Under the pieces are notes generated by a model. That model worked only from the letters and a program-made list of their open reading frames with translations. It ran no database searches and was not told the DNA's origin. From Paramoeba atlantica (lineage: Eukaryota; Discosea), in assembly GCA_977017575.1 (NCBI GenBank), contig CDRNVI010000092.1, positions 37,643 through 101,642 on the forward strand: 64,000 nucleotides of DNA. The letters run 5' to 3'. The first letter of the stretch is position 1, and the number at the start of each line of letters is the position of its first letter. Positions 49,877 through 58,251 of the stretch are shown here, piece after piece. The position numbers and the translations under genes were made by a program.

Positions 49877-52800
49877 CTAGAAGCCATAAGTATCCTCCTC
49901 TGTACGGGGCTCCAAGAACCGACGCAACTGGCAGTTTAACACTGCCCCATTCAATTCTTGCAAATGCAGCGCAAAGTCTCGTTGCACCGCCTGCGGATTC
50001 ATGGACGATTTCTCGGCCAAAATGTGTAGTAGCTCTCTTGTGTTGGCGTGAAGTGATCCGCTTGCAAGGATGGGTAAGCACCGAAAGTTGTCCTCTCTTA
50101 ATATTTTGGTCGCCACGTACTTGGTGCGTTTCCTCGTGATCGCGTCTTGGAGTGCTTTTGCTGGCTTGGTACCGAGAATGGAAGGAGCGAGCTCGTGTAC
50201 GACTGTAAGGTCATAAAAGATCTCCCCTGTGGCCCAATATACTACCAAATCGGGGCCCGATCGATGCAACGCGCTGCCTTTGCACGCTGTTGCATGCTCC
50301 CTCTTTCGCTCTTCGGAAATTACCTCCGAGCACCCGAGGCACGTGTACGATGAAAACTGACGGGGCTCCCGCTCGCATGGGATACCGGCCTTCATGCAAA
50401 GGTCGTAGATGTAACGAATCAGACAATTGTGCTTCGTAGTCGAATTCGTTCCGGTGCACCTGACGCATCCCGGCACGTGGGTGAGAGCGGTCTCGCCGTT
50501 GATTTCCGTTTTGCAGCCCGGGCAGAGAAAGGATGAAGGGAGCTCCGGGTGACAGATACCGAGCCTCGGCATCACTGCTAGGGTGTATTGTCGCGTCGGT
50601 ATAAATCGTTCGGTCGCGTGCAGCCACGAGTAGCTTCCTTTCCGAGTAGTTGCCTGCATTATCTGCGCAGTTTTCTTGTTTTCACACAGACGCGTTTTTA
50701 TCGCCTTGTGTACTGCTTTCTCCGCAGACTCTTCTTCCGGTACAGCGGCCACTGTTGAGGCATCGCACGTCGCGACTTGAGCTGAAAACTTTTTTTGCTG
50801 CTCTAAAGCTGCGTGTTGCGAAGCCTCATATGCGGCCACTCGGATAGAGTCCGTTGAAGACAGGCCCAAACCACCCATCGACAGCGGCAAACGAGCCCAC
50901 TCGACTTGATCGGATGTCAAAGGACCAAGCCATGCTTTCAGAACGTCTTCTACCTCTGAGTCAAATTCCTTCGCCATCTCTCCAGATGCCTCCGGCGCAT
51001 GCGTTCGAATCTGGTATCTTTGTCTCACATTGACGCATTTCGACAGGATGAGGCACGAGACATTATTTGCTCCCATTCTCCGCAATCTTCTAAAAATTGT
51101 TTTATGCTTACGAAGGTTCCTTAAAAGAAGGTTGCTGACCCGTTCATTTTCTCCGATGTATGCCCCTAGTGCTTTCAGGGCATCTGACTCAGAATTCACC
51201 CCGGCCATCTTTAGAGTCTCTGGAATTTCTCTACCTTCTCTCCCGCCAAACCACACACATTTTCTGTTAGCGAGTTGTACATCTCTCTCGCCCAAAAGGT
51301 CCCACAGTCTGTAGAACGCTTTCGTCAAAAGATCCGCGTCGTCGGACACCAGATTTATGTCATCGATATAGGCAAAAATTTTCAGCGTTGGGTATTCAAG
51401 AGCCAATGTTGCGAGCATTGGCTGCATGAAGGTGCAGAAAAGAAAGCTGGAAAGCGGCGACCCCTGCCGCACGCCTCGAGAACTACTAACCGTGCCGTGT
51501 AGCGTACCATCTTTCCCGTAGAACAACAGTTCAGATGGTTTAGAATATTGCGCATGGAAGAGACGTTGGAAAGGACGAAGCGTAGCATAAGAGTACAGAG
51601 AGTCGGCGATGTGATCGCGATACGGTGAATTGAATGCATTGCACAGATCAATCGACAGAATTTTTTCACCCTTCATGTAGCTCTCCTGAAGTTGATGCAC
51701 GATGGACTCGCATCCTGATTTTTGCGAAACCCCGTATTGCCAAGGAGCAAACAAAGTGCCAAGGGATCGTTCGTATTTCTGTAGCATAACCACTTCCGCT
51801 AGCTTCAGAAACATTTCCCCAACCGCGACAGGGCGGATACCTCCGTCGGCTTTCGGAATAGCAACCAGCCGCGCTCTTTTAAGTCTTGTCATCACCTCGT
51901 CCGCTACCTTCCCGTTGATCACATCCAAGAGCATGTGACATAGGGCAGAGCAACATACTTCGTCATCCAGAAGGATGCGAACGATTCCATCCGTGGTTCC
52001 AGAAGGGCCAGGAGCTGCTCCCTTAGCAAGACGTCGTCCAGCCTCTCGAAGTTCTTGTGTCGATAAAATCGCCAAAGCTGGAGCATCTGCTGGAAGGTGG
52101 AATGTGCGTTCGGAATATGGATGAAGCGTTTTCAATTTCGCGATCGTCTCCTCGTCAGACAGCTTGCGCTCGATTACCTCCTGGTCCAACACTTTTGTGG
52201 CCTTAGATGCACATCCCTCAACGACCAACCGAATCGCTTTTTTGATCGCTCGGGCGTCCGAGGCTTCCTCATCCTCCATCGCATTCTCTGCCTTTTGGAG
52301 CTCGCGTTTCGATTTCATTGGCCTTCTGCGACGTCTACGCGTGTAGGCCTCACGAACAGCAGCTAAAGAGAACTTCATCGCCGACATCAGTCTATGCCAG
52401 ATTTTGTTTCTCTGATCGTACCCACAGTCCGCATAGTCCCTGATCAATTCCCGGTAAACCGCTATGACGCACGGGACGAATTCCGATCCTATCGATTTGA
52501 CAGTGGGAATTGGCTCCAAATCCAAATCACATTCCGTATTGGTCACGCTTGGAATTAATGGATCACTTTGATTTGTAGTGGGTGAGTCGCCAGGATTTCC
52601 TTGGGCTTCCGGTCCGACTTGTCCATCCATCCACACTATTCTGTATATCCTAACATTCGGTTGCGGTGGTAAGGTCCCCACGAAAGCTTCTTGTACTTGA
52701 TGACCCTTAATCCCCTGATAGTCGATAGCTATTTTGCGAATGCCCGCTCTTGTTTTAACTGAATCCACCACTCCAATCGAGATATTCAACAAGGGCTGTC

Positions 52801-53051
52801 GATCAAAACTCCATGCAACTACGCATTCATTCCCTAGTCGAGCGTCTTTCGTCTGCTGCGCTATTCGTTCTGGGCTCAGGGGGAAGTCAACACCAATCCG
52901 CACCGTAGCGTAAAGCGCTCGAACTATCCGGGTGACCGCATTTACATTTCCTGATGTATCTGTGATTCGCAAATCTTCCTTTTCGAATCTCTGCTGCTCA
53001 TGTGCTGTCGGCGGGCTATCGCAATCCAGAAATTCATTTAACACCTCATCA
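49877..53051 (-). CDS. LINE B1-b polyprotein, main part (RT, zinc motif, RLE)
   Basis: It continues the piece 54421-53469 after the SINE. With one copy of the target duplication the pieces total 4,128 bases (1,375 residues) and stay in frame; the joint reads TPGIMSP-DEVLNEFLD. Order: GNECVVAWSFDRQPLLNIS, RT with GAAPGPSGTTDGIVRILL, GIRPVAVGEMFLK, IDLCNAFNSPYR, SRGVRQGSPLSSFLF and AYIDDINLVS (YIDD), thumb CVWFGG, CCHC motif CPGCKTEIN...H-x3-C-x2-C, RLE core HRSGPDLVVYW...IFYDLTVVHELAPS. The separate open frame starting at 53086 is an accident of the SINE boundary. No stop is seen. Confidence 0.9.
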
Positions 53052-53062
53052 GGTGACATGAT

Positions 53063-53468
53063 CCAAATCCAAAAAATCCAAATCATTCCGGATTGCTCCG
53101 GATGGTCACTGGCAAGCCAGACCCTTCACAGACAGATTTGGAAGTTCCGAGGCCGACGTCCTCTACCAGTTTCCGCTTGTCCAAGGCGGCACCAACGTGC
53201 TGTTGCCAACACGCTGCGTCGACGAACTGTACGTCAACACGGCTCACCCAAGAGGTTAAAGCCGGGTAAGGGAGCTGGTTCCCTGAGGGGAGGGTCCGGG
53301 ACGGTCCTCCGAGTACTGGGCCTAGTCGGTTATCAGCCCAGCCTCTTAGAGTGAGGCCGCCGGGAATATTGCGATGAGCGGGTTTGAACTCGCAGTCTGA
53401 GCACCATGTGCTTCAAACTTTGAGTTCTTGCCACTCCGCCACCTCCGCCCACTCCGCCACCTCCGCCT
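53063..53468 (-). mobile_element. tRNA-like SINE (406 bp) inserted in LINE B1-b
   Basis: Bounded by an exact 11-bp direct repeat, GGTGACATGAT on the plus strand (53052-53062 and 53469-53479), which occurs once in an uninterrupted B1 frame. On the minus strand the head has an A-box-like TGGCGGAGTGG (53441-53431) and, 40 bases on, a B-box-like GAGTTCAAACC (53390-53380). The body is GC-rich and unrecognised; the tail is a TTTGGATTT/GGATTTGG repeat. Pol III head, unrelated body, simple tail and target duplication are the SINE hallmarks. It carries no ORF and presumably moves using LINE enzymes. Confidence 0.8.
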
Positions 53469-54421
53469 GGTGACATGATACCGGGTGTCAAGGGTCTAGG
53501 GGTGGCCTCTGTTACCAGAAAGGGTGGTGGAGAAGAATATTGTGGAGACATGAGTTCTGCAACGGAAATATTCGTAACCGGTAGCGGAGACGGCAACTTC
53601 TGAAATGGGGACGACGGATCTGTTGCCGTATTTTCCGTGGCTTGAGTACGATTCTGCGTGGCCGCCACCGGTCTCTGCGTGGCCGCCACCGGGCTTTGCG
53701 TAGTTCCTTCTTGTGCCTGTGGGGATACCGCTCGGGCGTAAGAAATTTGTTTCTGGCTCACGGTGTTGGGTGACGTGTCAATGTCCCCCCCAATAATTCG
53801 TATTCGCGGGCGGTTCCCGTTCTTCGCCTCTTTTGGTCCATCACAGTTCATGAGATTTAGCCTCTTGCCAAGGCGACGAAATATATTGGACGGCAGGTGT
53901 GCAGTTTTAATTTTAACCGTGGACCCGTTTCCTTCCGTGGACCCGTTTCCTTCTGTCATGCCACTGTTTTGCTGGTTCCCACGTTTGGGGTGTGCCTTCG
54001 GAGACGGAGGTGTTATTGAATTTGGAAGCGGAGGTGGCGGAGAGAGCGGCTCCCGAGGCAGGGGTAGGGTCGACTGCTGGGGCGGTTGCGGAGGCGACTG
54101 CGGAAGTGGTGACTGCGTAGGTCGCGATTGCGGGGGTTGAGGGGGGGGAGGGGCCTGCGGTGGAGGAGCGTTCGGCGATGAGTTCTGTGGGGGCGTGTCG
54201 CTCGGTGGCTTGTCGGGAAATTTCTTCTGTGATGACAAAGGCGGCAATTGCGTCGCTGGCGCGGCTCGAGGAGGTGGGGGATTCTGTGCGGGTGGAGCGC
54301 CACGTGGGGGAGAGTTCGGAGCGACCGGCGCCGATTTCTTTCTGCGGCGGGCTGGGGCTAGAGGCAAAATCTCGGGAGCTACTCCTGATTCTTTCGCCTT
54401 GGAGCGAGTTACCACTCCCAT
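53469..54421 (-). CDS. LINE B1-b polyprotein, N-terminal part
   Basis: The start is chosen at ATG 54421 (MGVVTRSKAKE), matching MGMFTRSRAKD of B1-a. It is a long proline-rich segment (residues about 30-150), then RPRIRIIGGDIDTSP and repeats of PVAATQ. It has no catalytic motif. It is separated from the rest by the SINE at 53468. On the minus strand it is preceded by TTGTTG, perhaps the last bases of the spliced leader, and a 5' UTR resembling that of B1-a. The same frame extends upstream only because of nested insertions. Confidence 0.8.
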
Positions 54422-54457
54422 TGAAGAGTAAACGATTAGAAAATAATACAACAACAA

Positions 54458-54967
54458 CACTTGGTCGGGCGATTTGTTGCCGGCCTGTGTCATTAGCTCC
54501 TGTACTCGATCTTGCGTCGATCCATCGTCGTCCAGACACATTGTATCACTGGTCTCGCTTTCTGTTTCGGACATTTCTTTGGCTGGGTCCTCTTGGATAT
54601 GGTTTTCGTCATGGGCTATGTTCTCGTGTGATTGACTCGTAGATCCGATGCGGAAGTTCTTGGCTTTGATTTTGATTAGATTCCGCGATGTGATTTCACA
54701 CGGAGGCTCATGGTCCGCCCAATTCGGGGCTAGTGTTTTGGAACCTATTATCTTGATCTTTGGAGTCTTCTTCACCTTCACTGGTGTCTCCGTGTGCGAT
54801 CCTGATTCTTCTGCTACCTTTATTCCGTTCGTCTTGCTTTGATCTCGTTGAGTACGTTGTTTTTCAACTCTCCCGTGAGACTTCTCATTGTTCACTGTTG
54901 TTCTGCTGCCCTTTTTCCGCGTGTTTTCGGAATCTAAACGAGAAGACGTACGAGAAAGGCGTGTCAT
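54458..54967 (-). CDS. LINE B2-a polyprotein, N-terminal part
   Basis: The start is ATG 54967 (MTRLSRTSSRLDS), similar to MTRPSRS of B2-c. It has KKTPKIKIIGSKTLAPNWADHE, the motif shared by all B2 copies, an acidic stretch, and ends SPDQV where B1-b inserted; the frame goes on at 48340. Upstream, TCTTTTCTACGCTT is the remaining 5' UTR; no leader bases survive, since the 8-bp target duplication abuts it. Confidence 0.8.
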
Positions 54968-54981
54968 AAGCGTAGAAAAGA

Positions 54982-55699
54982 GTTGTACCCCTTCAGAAGA
55001 CTTTACCGTACGCGTACCGAATGTGAGTAAACTTTCTGTAGAATAACACCACTCTACATAATGACTGAGTTCGGGAAAGTGCATGCGCGTTAAATCAGTG
55101 AACCTGTCACGGGACACCTGGTTGAAGGCATTCCGGAGGTCTATTTTGCATAGAAGGAAGTCGTCATCGTCTACGTGGGCCGCGAATGTCTGACGGCAAA
55201 GATGGATAACACGTTCCGCCCCGGCCGGTGTAGCGACCCCGTATTGGTGTCCCTTAAAAAGTTTGCGGGCTCTGGTTTTGGCAGAGAAGCAAGCAACTTT
55301 GCTGGCCAAGCGGCGAAGGGTTTCACCAGCGGCGATCGGGCGTACGTCGTGTTCCCCCTTCTTCAAGGCACACAATCGACCTCCAGCGTAGTGGCTTTTG
55401 ACTTCTAATGGTGCTTTTCCGGCTAGCATGTGATTGGTGAACTTTGTGAGTATTTCCAAAGGACCGGTCTGACCATCGTGATGACCATGTATAGCAACTT
55501 GCACGTGTTCCGGCCGCAGACCAAAGGCACCCCCGGAGGAACCCCGATGAAAAGTCGAGAGTGCCGCCGATACTTCATCCTCCGTCACTTTAAGAGGTTC
55601 CACGTCCACTGATGGGCTGGGTGTATCTGATGCGGAGAGTCGGGGGGGATGCTTTGCCTGAAGCTTTGCGTAAGTCTCATCAGAATACTTTCGCTGCAT
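54982..55699 (-). pseudogene. LINE A-5 ORF, first remaining part: RT fingers
   Basis: The 5'-truncated start of the surviving LINE A-5 frame. It has RT motifs GSSGGAFGLRPEHVQ, DVRPIAAGETLRR, CKIDLRNAFNQVSR and SSEGVQ, where B2-a inserted; the frame goes on with QGDPLGP at 45111. The zinc fingers are missing. At 55700 it abuts a plus-strand LINE B2 3' fragment, the second strand switch in the window. Confidence 0.8.
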
Positions 55700-55701
55700 A
55701 C

Positions 55702-55896
55702 CAGTAACAGATTGTGGTCTTCTTCACAAGGAAACTAAGGAACTCCTCAAGACACTGGCAAATAGGGCAGGCCTAGACGTAGAAAACACTCGAGAAGCAT
55801 TCCAATTGGAAATTGAAAAATTCTCCGCATACACTATCTTCTCGCAACTGCGGCAATATATGGCCCAAGAACATTGGGTAGGAAGTCTGCAATGCT
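55702..55896 (+). pseudogene. LINE B2 C-terminal fragment
   Basis: Plus-strand reading gives TDCGLLHKETKELLKTLANRA, VREAFQLEIEKF-like sequence (NTREAFQLEIEKFSAYTIFSQLRQY) and WVGSLQC followed by a stop, the extreme C-terminus of LINE B2 as at 45.4 and 39.9 kb. Everything upstream is missing. Confidence 0.75.
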
Positions 55897-56245
55897 GAAT
55901 CTTTGAAGTTACTCCGGAAATCGTGCCAAAAGCACACAAGATAACACACAAAAAAACAGTGATGACGGCACATAAGCTTAAATGCCAGATGATGATTTGG
56001 TTTTAATCTCAAGACGTTGCAACATCTTAGGACAGACATTGGTGATAAAGATAGATAAAAAGTGGAACTGAGTATGTGCAATGGTTATCAATTTTATCAA
56101 GTTCTAAAAGTTTATATATATGGCCCAAGAACATTGGGTAGGAAGTCTACAATGCTGAATCTTTGAAGTTACTCCGGAAATCGGGCCAAAAGCACACAAG
56201 ATAACACAAAAAAAAAACAGTAATGAGGGCACATAAGATAAAAAT
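55856..56245 (+). repeat. Tandem duplication of the B2 3' end region
   Basis: The segment starting ATATATGGCCCAAGAACATT occurs at about 55856-55985 and again at about 56118-56245 with few differences (spacing about 262 bases). It contains the last codons of the B2 fragment and its early 3' UTR. Sequence between and after the copies is AT-rich and noncoding. Confidence 0.7.
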
Positions 56246-56370
56246 ACCAGATGATGTTGGGTAGTGGGGACCTTCGATGAAGCTTCATCGAAGGTGTTTT
56301 TGACTGATTATCGTTTTCCTCGATCATAAGGAAAGGTCTTACAAAAACATAAAAAAAAATGTACATGTCG

Positions 56371-56692
56371 TCAAGGTAAGGGCGCACTGCGAAAATGCAC
56401 GAAACGATTTGGCGGACAGAGTAGCCTACAAAGCAGCAGAAGGTATCGTATCCTTTCTACTAATACAAGAGATTGCCCCTCCACCTGCTTGTGAAAATGC
56501 ACAGAATAGTAACGAGGCAGTTAGGCATGAATCGAAGGAGTGTGCTCATCGGTGTAAAGACAAGGAAGCATGCGGACATAAATGCTGCAAAAGGCATTTG
56601 CGTCAGTCCAAAGAATAAGAGAAAGAAAGTAGCATTCAAAGTCATGGCAGAAAGATTCCTAACCACTTTTAAGAACTAAGTGGTATATTATT
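56371..56692 (+). pseudogene. RNase H-like remnant with a Cys-rich tail
   Basis: The reading VKVRAHCENARNDLADRVAYKAAEG resembles the C-terminal end of RNase HI (His...N-D-x-A-D). It is followed about 30 residues later by C-x3-C-x5-C-x3-CC (CAHRCKDKEACGHKCCKR) and a stop at 56618. Such a combination occurs at the C-terminus of some LINEs with RNase H, but neither LINE A nor LINE B has it, so this may be a third LINE family. The element is otherwise missing. A short ATT repeat (56688-56708) and an A-run (56742-56766) follow. Confidence 0.45.
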
Positions 56693-56766
56693 ATTATTAT
56701 TATTATTTCTCTCTAGATTCGTGGGAAGCAATTTGCGAAGCAAAAAAAAAAAAAAAAAAAAAAAAA

Positions 56767-57300
56767 ATTCCAGGATAGTTGTCAGTGACCCTAACGCCCC
56801 CCTTGAAGGCGCTTAGGGGCATGGCGAAGACGCCATGCGCAGGGCCACATGCCTCTGGCCCGGATGCTGGTCGAGTCGACAGAGTCTATGCTCACGCCTA
56901 GTCCGTCAGGGCTAGGTACCCCAAGTGAGGTAGTACACGGGTAGTGAATCTCCTCCCCGTCGGCCAGCATCCTGTTTCGCGACCGTGTCGCTGTCGACAC
57001 AGGCCCGCGCCTGCGCCCTCCCGTATAACAAGGGAAGGGTCCACAAGTCAGGCCGTGGAGAGGTCGAAAGACCCGGTCCGGAACGCGCGAATGGTTGAGG
57101 AGCCGCCTGCAGGCCGGGTGAGGCGAAGCTGAGGGAGACTTTACCCCCCCTGAAAAGTTGAAAAGTTGGGTAGGGGAAAGCAGGAAAGTAGGGAGAAAGG
57201 TGGGAAAAGTATGTCAAGAGGTGAGAAAGAGGAGAAAGAGAGAGAAAAATTTTCTTTATTTGCATAAAAACAATAATAAAAAAAAAAAAAAAAAAAAAAA
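56767..57300 (+). mobile_element. LINE A 3'-end-only copy, purine-rich tail type
   Basis: Begins after an A-run with about 95 bases of 3' UTR (including self-pairing GGCGCTTAGGGGCATGGCG... and ATGGCGAAGACGCCAT), the structured RNA at 56862-57094, a G/A-rich tail like that of LINE A-1 and a final A-run to 57300. It has no coding sequence. Confidence 0.75.
56862..57094 (+). ncRNA. LINE A 3' UTR structured RNA, copy 9
   Basis: A 233-nt module. The tetraloop hairpin is CCTAGTCC-GTCA-GGGCTAGG as in copy 5, and GAGT-CTAT-GCTC has a T-G closing pair. Confidence 0.8.
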
Positions 57301-57603
57301 GGGTCTTTTGCCGCGCACTATGCCGAGACCAAGGCGCGACAGCGACAAGAAGCAGACGAAGCCGGGCATCTCTTCACAGCAATGGTTGTAGAGTCCTTTG
57401 GGTCCTGGAGTGAAAGTGCCCTAGCGTTACTCCGGGATATCGGAACGCAACGGGCGAATGCGTCCAAGGGGTTTCTGTCACGGAGCCAAGCGCGAAATGA
57501 ACTCTTGACGGAGCTGAATGTTACGCTCATGCGTTCGCAGGCCAGGATGATGGTGTCACGCATCCCCGTGGCGGATCCAGCGGGGTCTTTGGTAGGGGCA
57601 TAA
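57301..57603 (+). pseudogene. LINE A-6, 5'-truncated copy: last 100 codons
   Basis: An open frame GSFAAHYAETKARQRQ to the stop at 57603, equal to the LINE A C-terminus after the RLE core (MVVESFGSWSESALALL, LMRSQARMMVSR). It begins immediately after the A-run of the previous copy. It is closest to LINE A-1 in sequence. Confidence 0.8.
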
Positions 57604-57677
57604 GCCCCTACCCACTGTGTCTTACCCACCTATTCTCAAGCCTTGCTCTCATGAGTGAGGTTCTCTAATGTGATCCC

Positions 57678-57910
57678 GGATGCTGGTCGGGTCGACAGAG
57701 TCTATACTCACGCCTAGCCCGCGAGGGCTAGGTACCCCAAGTGAGGTAGTACACGGGCAGTGAATCTCCTCCCCGTCGGCCAGCATCCTGTTTCGTGACC
57801 GTGTCGCTGTCTACACAGGCCCGCGCCTGCGCCCTCCCATATAACAAGGGAAGGGTTCACAAGTCAGGCCGTGGAGAGGTCGAAAGACCCGGTCCGGAAC
57901 GCGCGAATGG
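57678..57910 (+). ncRNA. LINE A 3' UTR structured RNA, copy 10
   Basis: A 233-nt module 74 bases after the LINE A-6 stop. The helix GTGTCG-CTGT-CTACAC has one changed base. The tail is AT-rich with CTAAATTGCTAGTTTTGGGC. Confidence 0.8.
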
Positions 57911-58183
57911 ATTGGGCATGGATTGCTTGTTTTAATTTTTACTGTTTTTCTTGTTTGTAGTATATACTTAGGGGAGACTAAATTGCTAGTTTTGGGCTGA
58001 GAAAAAAGGTACATCTGTGGACAGAAAAAGAATTGCTAATTTGATTGTTTGTTTTCAATTCGTATACCCCCCCCCAATGGACCTACTTGGTTCGTCTACT
58101 GGGTCAAAATATAGAAGCAATGCCGCGATTCATACTTCTTCCAAAGATACAGTAAAACGGTAAAGATACAAAAAAAATAAAAT
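57911..58183 (+). other. LINE A-6 tail and a repeated 80-bp segment
   Basis: After the AT-rich tail comes a C-run and AATGGACCTACTTGGTTCGT... through CGCGATTCATACTTC (58073-58140). The same sequence occurs on the minus strand at about 49365-49297, also right after a LINE A tail, so it belongs to one LINE A tail subtype. AAAGATACAGT and GGTAAAGATACAA (about 58144-58170) then precede the full leader; these look like partial leader copies. Confidence 0.6.
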
Positions 58184-58215
58184 AACGATAAAGATACAGT
58201 TTCTGTACCTTGTTG
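58184..58215 (+). promoter_or_regulatory. Spliced-leader-like 5' end of LINE A-7 (32 nt)
   Basis: Identical to 16901-16932 over 32 bases; preceded by AT-rich sequence, followed by a 36-base 5' UTR to ATG 58252. Confidence 0.8.
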
Positions 58216-58251
58216 AATTATTTTCTTTTCTTTATCTCACTCTTACGCACC

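Larger units (their letters stand above)
38985..55699 (-). mobile_element. LINE A-5 with nested insertions B2-d, B2-a, B1-b and a SINE
   Basis: The sequence of one LINE A copy is spread over three pieces: RT part 55699-54982, RT end plus RLE 45111-43382 with 3' UTR to 43277, and 3' UTR with structured RNA and poly(A) 39370-38985. B2-a lies between pieces 1 and 2, bounded by the 8-bp duplication GGTACAAC (54982-54989, 45112-45119). B2-d lies between pieces 2 and 3, bounded by the 12-bp duplication TGTATGGCCAGG (43277-43288, 39359-39370). The coding pieces add to 2,448 bases, a multiple of three, in register. The 5' end is truncated within the ORF. Confidence 0.85.

Noticed and set aside
49877-53086. 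ORF start at 53086 (MIWIFWIWIM) as the real LINE B1-b start
   Set aside because: Those codons read the SINE's TTTGGATTT tail. The true N-terminus is at 54421, and the frame is continuous when the SINE and one target repeat are set aside.
53360-53450. A functional tRNA gene on the minus strand
   Set aside because: A- and B-box-like sequences are present, but the acceptor ends do not pair and no clean cloverleaf forms. The target duplication shows it is the head of a SINE.
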